NCBI RefSeq assembly: GCF_051014685.1
Contig: NW_027478402.1
Coordinates: 1,736,001 to 1,800,000 of the forward strand
Direction of reading: 5' to 3'
Source: Ptiloglossa arizonensis
Lineage: Eukaryota; Arthropoda; Insecta; Hymenoptera; Colletidae
DNA: 64,000 nt
In this document: positions 51,701-62,645 of the stretch, piece by piece
Layout of the letters: each line of letters opens with the position of its first letter
How positions within the stretch are numbered: the first letter of the stretch is position 1
Made by a program: the position numbers and the translations under genes
Notes under the pieces: model-generated
Database searches by the model: none
Seen by the model: the letters and a program-made list of their open reading frames with translations, nothing else
Told to the model about the DNA's origin: nothing

Positions 51701-54700
51701 TATCAGACTTTCGAAAATTTTGAGGGTTTCTCAACCATTCCTTAACTTCAAACGCCCACGTCTCGCGAACGGATTGACGAACTCGAGAAATTCCTGTTGC
51801 ATCTGAAAGTAGAAACTCGCCCGATTACAAAGATATGTGTGTTTTCCCCTAGGCCATTGTAGTTATTGGTTTCGAGTATCAGACTTGCGAAAATTTTGAG
51901 GGTTTCTCAACCATTCCTTAACTTCAAACTCCCATATCTTGCGAACGGATTGACGTACTCTAGAAATTCCTGTTGCATCTGAAAGTAGAGACTCGCCCGA
52001 TTAGAATGGTGTGTTTACTTTTCCCCTAGGGCATTACAGTTATTCGTTTCGAGCATCAGAATTGCGAAAATTGCGATGGTTTCTCAACCATTCCTTAACT
52101 TCAAACTCCCATATCTCGCGAACGGATTGACGAACTCGAGAAATTCCTGTTGCATCTGAAAGTGGATACTCGCCCGATTACAAAGGTATGTGTGTTTTCC
52201 CTAGGCCATTGTAGTTATTGGTTTCGAGTATCAGACTTGCGAAAATTTTGAGGGTTTCCCAACCATTCCTTAACTTCAAACGCCCACATCTCGCGAACGG
52301 ATTGACGAACTCGAGAAATTCCTGTTGCATCTGAAAGTAGAAACTCTCCCAATTACAACGGTATGTGCATTTTTGCCCGAGGCCATAGGAGTTATTGATT
52401 TCGAGTATCAGACTTTCGAAAATTTTGATGGTTCCTCAAGCATTCCTTAACTTCAAACTCACATATCTCGCGAACGGATTGACGAACTCGAGAAATTTCT
52501 GTTGCATCTGAAAGCAGAAACTCGCCCGAGTACAATGGTGTGTATATTTTTCCCCTAGGGCATTACAGTTATTCGTTTCGAGCATCAGAATTGCGAAAAT
52601 TGCGATGGTTTCTCAACCATTCCTCCACTTCAAACTCCCATATCTCGCGAACGGATTGACGAACTCGAGAAATTCCTGTTGCATCTGAAAGTAGAAACTC
52701 GCCCGATTACAATGGTGTCTGTACTTTTCCCCTAGACCATTCCAGTTATTGGTTTCGAGTATCAGACCAGCGAAAACTTTGATGATTTCTCAACCATTCC
52801 TTAATTTCAAACTCCCATATCTCGCGAACGGATTGACGAACTCGAGAAATTTCTGTTGCATCTGAAAGTAGAAACTCGCCCCATTACAATGGTGTCTGTA
52901 CTTTTCCCCTAGGCCATTCCAGTTATTGGTTTCGAGTATCAGACCAGCGAAAATTTTGATGGTTTCTCAATCATTCCTTAATTTCAAACTCCCATATCTC
53001 GCGAACGGATTGACGAACTCGAGAAATTTCTGTTGCATCTAAAAGTAGAAACCCGCCCGATTACAATGGTGTAGGTACTTTTCCCCTAGGCCATTCCAGT
53101 TATTGGTTTCGAGTATCAGACTTGCGAAAATTTTGATGGATTCTCAACCATTCCTTAACTTCAAACTCCCATTTCTCGCGAACGGAATGCCGAACTCGAG
53201 AAATTCCTGTTGCATCTGAAAGTAGAAACCCGCCCGATTACAAAAGTATGTGTGTTTTTCACCTAGGCCTTTGTAGTTATTGGTTTCGTGTATCAGACAT
53301 GCGAAAATTTTGATGGTTTCTCAAGCATTCCTTAACTTCAAACTCCCATATCTCGCGAACGGATTGACGAACTCGATTATTCCCTGTTGCATCTGAAAGT
53401 AGAAAGTCGACCGATTACAGTGGTGTGTGTGTACTTTTCCCCTAGGCCATTCCAGTTATTCGTTTCTAGCATCAGAATTGCGAAAATTTTGATGGTTTCT
53501 CAACCATTCCTTAAGTTCAAACTCCCATATCTCGCGAACGGAATGACGAACTCGAGAAATTCCTGTTGCATCTGAAAGTGGAAACTCGCCCGATTACAAG
53601 GGTATGTGCATTTTTCCCCTAGGCCTTTGTAGTTATTGGTTTCGAGTATCAGACTTGCGAAAATTTTGAGGGTTTCTCAACCATTCCTTAACTTCAAACG
53701 CCCACGTCTCGCGAACGGATTGACGAACTCGAGAAATTCCTGTTGCATCTGAAAGTAGAAACTCGCCCGATTACAAAGATATGTGTGTTTTCCCCTAGGC
53801 CATTGTAGTTATTGGTTTCGAGTATCAGTCTTGCGAAAATTTTGAGGGTTTCTCATCCATTCCTTAAATTCAAACTCCCATATCTTGCGAACGGATTGAC
53901 GTACTCTAGAAATTCCTGTTGCATCTGAAAGTAGAGACTCGCCCGATTAGAATGGTGTGTTTACTTTTCCCCTAGGGCATTACAGTTATTCGTTTCGAGC
54001 ATCAGAATTGCGAAAATTGCGATGGTTTCTCAACCATTCCTTAACTTCAAACTCCCATATCTCGCGAACGGATTGACGAACTCGAGAAATTCCTGTTGCA
54101 TCTGAAAGTGGATACTCGCCCGATTACAAAGGTATGTGTGTTTTCCCTAGGCCATTGTAGTTATTGGTTTCGAGTATCAGACTTGCGAAAATTTTGAGGG
54201 TTTCCCAACCATTCCTTAACTTCAAACGCCCACATCTCGCGAACGGATTGACGAACTCGAGAAATTCCTGTTGCATCTGAAAGTAGAAACTCTCCCAATT
54301 ACAACGGTATGTGCATTTTTGCCCGAGGCCATAGGAGTTATTGATTTCGAGTATCAGACTTTCGAAAATTTTGATGGTTCCTCAAGCATTCCTTAACTTC
54401 AAACTCACATATCTCGCGAACGGATTGACGAACTCGAGAAATTTCTGTTGCATCTGAAAGCAGAAACTCGCCCGAGTACAATGGTGTGTATATTTTTCCC
54501 CTAGGGCATTACAGTTATTCGTTTCGAGCATCAGAATTGCGAAAATTGCGATGGTTTCTCAACCATTCCTCCACTTCAAACTCCCATATCTCGCGAACGG
54601 ATTGACGAACTCGAGAAATTCCTGTTGCATCTGAAAGTAGAAACTCGCCCGATTACAATGGTGTCTGTACTTTTCCCCTAGACCATTCCAGTTATTGGTT

Positions 54701-55610
54701 TCGAGTATCAGACCAGCGAAAACTTTGATGATTTCTCAACCATTCCTTAATTTCAAACTCCCATATCTCGCGAACGGATTGACGAACTCGAGAAATTTCT
54801 GTTGCATCTGAAAGTAGAAACTCGCCCCATTACAATGGTGTCTGTACTTTTCCCCTAGGCCATTCCAGTTATTGGTTTCGAGTATCAGACCAGCGAAAAT
54901 TTTGATGGTTTCTCAATCATTCCTTAATTTCAAACTCCCATATCTCGCGAACGGATTGACGAACTCGAGAAATTTCTGTTGCATCTAAAAGTAGAAACCC
55001 GCCCGATTACAATGGTGTAGGTACTTTTCCCCTAGGCCATTCCAGTTATTGGTTTCGAGTATCAGACTTGCGAAAATTTTGATGGATTCTCAACCATTCC
55101 TTAACTTCAAACTCCCATTTCTCGCGAACGGAATGCCGAACTCGAGAAATTCCTGTTGCATCTGAAAGTAGAAACCCGCCCGATTACAAAAGTATGTGTG
55201 TTTTTCACCTAGGCCTTTGTAGTTATTGGTTTCGTGTATCAGACATGCGAAAATTTTGATGGTTTCTCAAGCATTCCTTAACTTCAAACTCCCATATCTC
55301 GCGAACGGATTGACGAACTCGATTATTCCCTGTTGCATCTGAAAGTAGAAAGTCGACCGATTACAGTGGTGTGTGTGTACTTTTCCCCTAGGCCATTCCA
55401 GTTATTCGTTTCTAGCATCAGAATTGCGAAAATTTTGATGGTTTCTCAACCATTCCTTAAGTTCAAACTCCCATATCTCGCGAACGGAATGACGAACTCG
55501 AGAAATTCCTGTTGCATCTGAAAGTGGAAACTCGCCCGATTACAAGGGTATGTGCATTTTTCCCCTAGGCCTTTGTAGTTATTGGTTTCGAGTATCAGAC
55601 TTGCGAAAAT
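51150..55610. repeat. 11-mer tandem duplication, two copies and a partial third (1946-bp period)
   Basis: The marker 'gtgtgtgtgtac' monomers start at about 51441, 53387 and 55333, spaced 1946 bp each. Shared private variants include 'gggtttcccaacc' (52250 and 54196), 'cattcctccacttc', 'gaccattccag' and 'cggaatgccgaac'. A few substitutions separate the copies ('cagacttgcg' and 'cagtcttgcg' near 51885/53831). After about 55610 the offset drops to 1769, showing loss of one monomer. Confidence 0.9.
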
Positions 55611-56769
55611 TTTGAGGGTTTCTCATCCATTCCTTAAATTCAAACTCCCATATCTTGCGAACGGATTGACGTACTCTAGAAATTCCTGTTGCATCTGAAA
55701 GTAGAGACTCGCCCGATTAGAATGGTGTGTTTACTTTTCCCCTAGGGCATTACAGTTATTGGTTTCGAGTATCAGACTTGCGAAAATTTTGAGGGTTTCT
55801 CAACCATTCCTTAACTTCAAACTCCCATATCTGGCGAACGGATTGACGAACTCGAGAAATTTCTGTTGCATCTGAAAGCAGAAACTCGCCCGATTACAAA
55901 GGTATGTGTGTTTTCCCCTACGCCATTGTAGTTATTGGTTTCGAGTTTCAGACTTGCGAAAATTTTGAGGGTTTCTCAACCATTCCTTAACTTCAAACTC
56001 CCATATCTTGCGAACGGATTGACGTACTCGAGAAATTCCTGTTGCATCTGAAAGTAGAGACTCGCCCGATTAGAATGGTGTGTTTACTTTTCCCCTAGGG
56101 CATTACAGTTATTCGTTTCGAGCATCAGAATTGCGAAAATTGCGACGGTTTCTCAACCATTCCTTAATTTCAAACTCCCATATCTCGCGAACGGATTGAC
56201 GAACACGAGAAATTCCTGTTGCATCTGAAAGTGGATACTCGCCCGATTACAAAGGTATGTGTGTTTTCCCCTAGGCCATTGTAGTTATTGGTTTCGAGTA
56301 TCAGACTTGCGAAAATTTTGAGGGTTTCTCAACCATTCCTTAACTTCGAACGCCCACATCTCGCGAACGGATTGACGAACTCGAGAAATTCCTGTTGCAT
56401 CTGAAAGCAGAAACTCGCCCGATTACAAAGGTATGTGTGTTTTCCCCTACGCCATTGTAGTTATTGGTTTCGAGTTTCAGAGTTGCGAAAATTTTGAGGG
56501 TTTCTCAACCATTCCTTAATTTCAAACTCCCATATCTCACGAACGGATTGACGAACTCGAAAAATTCCTGTTGCATCTGAAAGCAGAAACTCGCCCGATT
56601 ACAATGGTGTGTGTACTTTTCCCCTAGGCCATAGTAGTTATTGGTTTTGAGTATCAGAATTGCGAAAATTTTGGGGGTTTCTCAACATTTCCTTAACTTC
56701 AAACTCCCATATCTGGCGAACGGATTGACGAACTCGTGAAATTTCTGTTGCATCTGAAAGCAGAAACTC

Positions 56770-57040
56770 GCCCGAGTACAATGCTGTGTGTACTTTCCCC
56801 CTAGAACACTCCAGTTATTGTTATCGAATATCAGACTTGCGAAAGTTTTGATGGTTTCTCAACCATCTCTTAACTCCCAACTCCGACATTTCACGAACGG
56901 ATTTACGAATCCGAATAATTTGAGTTGCATCTGAAAGTAGAAACTCTCCCAATTACAACGGTATGTGCATTTTTGCCCGAGGCCATAGGAGTTATTGATT
57001 TCGAGTATCAGACTTTCGAAAATTTTGATGGTTCCTCAAG
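56770..57040. repeat. Divergent J-K monomer pair, copy 3 of 5
   Basis: Same pair, with 'ctagaacactcc', 'ggatttacgaatcc' and 'aatttgagttgcatc'. It is 55 monomers after copy 2 and is followed by the same 'gttcctcaagc' monomer as copies 1, 2 and 4. Confidence 0.85.
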
Positions 57041-57829
57041 CATTCCTTAACTTCAAACTCACATATCTCGCGAACGGATTGACGAACTCGAGAAATTTCT
57101 GTTGCATCTGAAAGTAGAAACTCGCCGGATTTCAATGGTGTCTGTAATTTTCCCCTAGGCCATTCCAGTTATTGGTTTCGAGTATCAGACCAGCGAAAAT
57201 TTTGATCGTTTCTCAACCATTCCTTAACTTCAAACTCCCATACCTCGCGAACGGATTGACGAACTCGAGACATTTCTGTTGCATCTGAAAGTAGAAACCC
57301 GCCCGATTACAATGGTGTATGTACTTTTCCCCTAGGCCATTCCAGTTATTGGTTTCGAGTATCAGGCCAGCGAAAATTTTGATGGTTTAACAACCATTCC
57401 TTAACTTCAAACTCCCATATCTCGCGAACGGATTGACGAACTCGAGAAATTCCTGTTGCATCTGAAAGTAGAAACTGGCCCGATTACAATGGTGTCTGTA
57501 CTTTTCCCCTAGGCCATTCCAGTTATTTGTTTCGAGTATCAGACCAGCGAAAATTTTGATGGTTTCTCAACCATTCCTTAATTTCAAACTCCCATATCTC
57601 GCGAACGGATTGACGAACTCGAGAAATTTCTGTTGCATCTGAAAGTAGAAACCCGCCCGATTACAATGGTGTATGTACTTTTCCCCTAGGCCATTCCAGT
57701 TATTGGTTTCGAGTATCAGACCAGCGAAACTTTTGATGGTTTCACAACCATTCCTTAATTTCAAACTCCCATATCTCCCGAACGGATTGACGAACTCGTG
57801 AAATTTCTGTTGCATCTGAAAGCAGAAAC

Positions 57830-58105
57830 TCGCCCGAGTACAATGCTGTGTGTACTTTCCCCCTAGGCCACTCCAGTTATTGTAATCGAATATCAGACTT
57901 GCGAAAGTTTTGATGGTTTCTCAACCATCTCTTAACTCCCAACTCCGACATTTCGCGAACGGATTGACGAATCCGAATAATTTCTGTTGCATCTGAAAGT
58001 AGAAACTCTCCCAATTACAACGGTATGTGCATTTTTTCCCGAGGCCATAGGAGTTATTTATTTCGAGTATCAGACTTTCGAAAATTTTGATGGTTCCTCA
58101 AGCAT
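57830..58105. repeat. Divergent J-K monomer pair, copy 4 of 5
   Basis: Same pair, exactly 1062 bp (6 x 177) after copy 3. Private changes are 'ttgtaatcgaatatc', 'attttttcccgagg' and 'gttatttatttcg'. Confidence 0.85.
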
Positions 58106-58979
58106 TCCTTAACTTCAAACTCACATATCTCGCGAACGGATTGACGAACTCGAGAAATTTCTGTTGCATCTGAAAGCAGAAACTCGCCCGAGTACAATGG
58201 TGTGTATATTTTTCCCCTAGGGCATTACAGTTATTCGTTTCGAGCATCAGAATTGCGAAAATTGCGATTGTTTCTCAACCATTCCTCCACTTCAAACTCC
58301 CATATCTCGCGAACGGATTGACGAACTCGAGAAATTCCTGTTGCATCTGAAAGTAGAAACTCGCCCGATTACAATGGTGTCTGTACTTTTCCCCTAGGCC
58401 ATTCCAGTTATTGGTTTCGAGTATCATACCAGCGAAAATTTTGATGATTTCTCAACCATTCCTTAATTTCAAACTCCCATATCTCGCGAACGGATTGACG
58501 AACTCGAGAAATTTCTGTTGCATCTGAAAGTAGAAACTCGCCCGATTACAATGGTGTCTGTACTTTTCCCCTAGGCCATTCCAGTTATTGGTTTCGAGTA
58601 TCAGACCAGCGAAAATTTTGATGGTTTCTCAATCATTCCTTAATTTCAAACTCCCATATCTCGCGAACGGATTGACGAACTCGAGAAATTTCTGTTGCAT
58701 CTGAAAGTAGAAACCCGCCCGATTACAATGGTGTAGGTACTTTTCCCCTAGGCCATTCCAGTTATTGGTTTCGAGTATCAGACCAGCGACAATTTTGATG
58801 GTTTCTCAACCATTCCTTAACTTCAAACTCCCATGTCTCGCGAACGGAATGACGAACTCGAGAAATTCCTGTTGCATCTGAAAGTGGAAACTCGCCCGAT
58901 TACAATGGTGTGTGTACTTTTCCCCTAGGCCATTCCAGTTATTGTTTTCGAGTATCAGACCAGCGAAAATTTTGATGGT

Positions 58980-60230
58980 TTCTCAACCATCCCTTAACTC
59001 CAAAATCCGATATTTCGCGAACGGATTGACGAACTCGAGAAATTCCTGTTGCATCTGAAAGTAGAAACTCGCCCGATTACAATGGTGTGTGTACTTTTCC
59101 CCTAGGCCATTCCAGTTATTGGTTTCGAGTATCAGACCATCGAATATTTTGATGGTTTCTCAACCATTCCTTAGCATCAAACTCCCATATCTCGCGAACG
59201 GATTGACGAACTCGAGAAATGCCTGTTGCATCTGAAAGTGGAAACTCGCCCGATTACAAAGGTATGTGCATTTTTCCCCTAGGCCTTTATAGCTATTGGT
59301 TTCGAGTATCAGACTTGCGAAAATTTTGATAGTTTCTCAAGCATTCCTTAACTTCAAACTCCCATATCTCGCGAACGGATTGACGAACTCGAGAAATTCC
59401 TGTTGCCTCTGAAAGCAGAAACCCGCCCGATTGCAACGGTATGTGTATTTTCCCCTAGGCCATTGTAGTTATTGGTTTCAAGCGTCAGAATTGCGATAAT
59501 TTTGATGGTTTCTCAACCATTCCTTAGCTTCAAACTCCCATATCTCGCGAACGGAATGACGAACTCGAGAAATTCCTGTTGCATCTGAAAGTAGAAACTC
59601 GCCCGATTACAATGCTGTGTGTACTTTTCCCCTAGGCCACTCCAGTTGTTGTTATCGAATATCAGACTTGCAAAAATTTTGATGGTTTCTCAACCATCCC
59701 TTAACTCCAAAATCCGATATTTCGCGAACGGATTGACGATCTCGAGAAATTCCTGTTGCACCTGGAAGCAGAAACTCGCCCGATTACAATGGTGTGTGCA
59801 CTTTTCCCCTAGGTCATTCCAGTTATTGGTTTCGAGTATCAGACTTGCGAAAATTTTGATGGATTCTCAACCATTCCTTAAATTCAAACTCCCATTTCTC
59901 ACGAACGGATTGCCGAACTCGAGAAATTCCTGTTGCATCTGAAAGTAGAAACTCGCCGATTACAAAGGTATGTGTGTTTTTCACCTAGGCCTTTGTAGTT
60001 ATTGGTTTCGTGTATCAGACTTGCGAAAATTTTGATGGTTTCTCAAGCATTCCTTAACTTCAAACTCCCATATCTCGCGAACGGATTGACGAACTCGATT
60101 ATTCCCTGTTGCATCTGAAAGTAGAAAGTCGACCGATTACAGTGGTGTGTGTGTACTTTTCCCCTAGGCCATTCCAGTTATTCGTTTCTAGCATCAGAAT
60201 TGCGAAAATTTTGATGGTTTCTCAACCATT
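58980..60230. repeat. Distant partial copy of the 9-mer block
   Basis: Repeats the order seen at 48.7-50.0 kb and 50.3-51.6 kb: 'aactccaaaatccg', then 'gcgaatattttg' with 'ccttagcatcaaac', then 'gatagtttctcaagc', 'caagcgtcag', 'aactccaaaatccg' again, 'gatggattctc' and the 'gtgtgtgtgtac' monomer. It has its own changes, such as 'gaccatcgaat' (59136) and a 1-bp deletion at 'ctcgccgattac' (59953). It then joins the 'gcatgagaaag' type rather than continuing as in the tandem copies. Confidence 0.82.
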
Positions 60231-62429
60231 CCTTAACTTCAAACTCCCATATCTCGCGAACGGATTGACGAACTCGAGAAATTCCTGTTGCATGAGAAAG
60301 TAGAAACTCGCCCGATTACAAAGTTATGTGTATTTTTCCCCTAGGCCTTTGTAGTTATTGGTTTCGAGTATCAGACTTTCGAAAATTTTGATGGTTTCTC
60401 AACCATTCCTTAACATCAAACTCCCATATCTCGCGAACGGATTGACGAACTCGAGAAATTCCTGTTGCATCTGAAAGTGGAAACTCGCCCGATTACAAAG
60501 GTATGTGTATTTTTCCCGTAGGCCTTTGTAGTTATTGGTTTCGAGTATCAGACTTGCGAAAATTTTGAGGGTTTCTCAACCATTCCTTAACTTCAAACGC
60601 CCACGTCTCGCGAACGGATTGACGAACTCGAGAAATTGCTGTTGCATCTGAAAGTAGAAACTCGCCCGATTACAAAGATATGTGTGTTTTCCCCTAGGCC
60701 ATTGTAGTTATTGGTTTCGAGTATCAGAATTGCGAAAGTTTTGAGGGTTTCTCAACCATTCCTTAACTTCAAACTCCCATATCTTGCGAACGGATTGACG
60801 TACTCTAGAAATTCCTGTTGCATCTGAAAGTAGAGACTCGCCCGATTAGAATGGTGTGTTTACTTTTCCCCTAGGGCATTACAGTTATTCGTTTCGAGCA
60901 TCAGAATTGCGAAAATTGCGATGGTTTCTCAACCATTTCTTAACTTCAAACTCCCATATCTCGCGAACGGATTGACGAACTCGAGAAATTCCTGTTGCAT
61001 CTGAAAGTGGATACTCGCCCGATTACAAAGGTATGTGTGTTTTCCCTAGGCCATTGTAGTTATTGGTTTCGAGTATCAGACTTGCGAAAATTTTGAGGGT
61101 TTCTCAACCATTCCTTAACTTCAATCTCCCATTTTTCGCGAACGGATTGACGAATTCGAGAAATTCCTGTTGCATGTGAAAGTAGAAACTCGCCCGATTA
61201 CAAAGATATGTGTGTTTTTCACCTAGGCCATTCCAGTTATTCGTTTCGAGTATCAGACTTGCGAAAATTTTGATGGTTCCTCAAGCATTCCTTAACTTCA
61301 AACTCACATATCTCGCGAACGGATTGACGAACTCGAGAAATTTCTGATGCATCTGAAAGCAGAAACTCGCCCGAGTACAATGGTGTGTGTACTTTTCCCC
61401 TAGGGCATTACAGTTATTCGTTTCGAGTATCAGACCAGCGAAAATTTTGATGGTTTCTCAAGCATTCCTTAACTTCAAACTCCCATATCTCGCGAACGGA
61501 TTGACGAACTCGAGAAATTCCTGTTGCATGTGAAAGTAGAAACTCGCCCGATTACAAAGATCTGTGTGTTTTTCACCTAGGCCTTTGTAGTTATTGGTTT
61601 CGTGTATCAGACTTGCGAAAATTTTGATGGTTTCTCAAGCATTCCTTAACTTCAAACTCCCATATCTCGCGAACGGATTGACGAACTCGAGAAATTCCTG
61701 TTGCATCTGAAAGTAGAAACTCGCCCGATTACAATGGTGTCTGTACTTTTCCCCTAGGCCATTCCAGTTATTGGTTTCGGGTATCAGACCAGCGAAAATT
61801 TTGATGGTTTCTCGACCATTCATTAATTTCAAACTCCCATATCTCGCGAACGGATTGACGAACTCGAGAAATTCCTGTTGCATCTGAAAGTAGAGACTCG
61901 CCCGATTAGAATGGTGTGTTTACTTTTCCCCTGGGGCATTACAGTTATTCGTTTCGAGCATCAGAATTGCGAAAATTGCGATGGTTTCTCTACCATTCCT
62001 TAACTTCAAACTCCCATATCTCGCGAACGGATTGACGAACTCGAGAAATTTCTGTTGCATCTGAAAGTAGAAACTCACCCGAGTACAATGGTGTGTGTAC
62101 TTTTCCCCTAGGCCATTTCAGTTATTGGTTTCGAGTATCAAACTTGCGAAAATTTTGATGGTTCCTCAACCATTCCTTAACTTGAAACTCCCATATCTCG
62201 CGAACGGATTGACGAACTCGAGAAATTCCTGTTGCATCTGAAAGTAGAAACTCGCCCGATTACAATGGTATGTGTACTTGCCCCCTAGGCCATTCCTGTT
62301 ATTGGTTTCGAGTATCAGACCGGCGAATATTTTGATGGTTCCTCAATCATTCCTTAACTTCAAACTCCCATATCTGGCGAACGGATTGACGAACTCGAGA
62401 AATTTCTGTTGCATCTGAAAGCAGAAACT

Positions 62430-62645
62430 CGCCCGAGTACAATGCTGTGTGTACTTTCCCCCTAGGCCACTCCAGTTATTGTTATCGAATATCAGACTTG
62501 CGAAAGTTTTGATGGTTTCTCAACCATCTCTTAACTCCCAACTCCGACATTTCGCGAACGGATTGACGAATCCGAATAATTTCTGTTGCATCTGAAAGTA
62601 GAAACTCTCCCAATTACAACGGTATGTGCATTTTTGCCCGAGGCC
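62430..62645. repeat. Divergent J-K monomer pair, copy 5 of 5 (truncated K)
   Basis: J is complete. K ends early: after 'tttttgcccgaggcc' the sequence switches to 'attccagttattgg' with 'cagaccagcg' instead of 'ataggagttattg'. This is a chimeric junction to the common monomer type of the right domain. Confidence 0.82.

Noticed and set aside
7408..55332. The 1946-bp period in the core and at 51-55 kb as the same unit
   Set aside because: Both are 11 x 177 - 1, but the core loses its base in monomer A while the right block sums several indels (-1, -2, +2). Monomer content differs.
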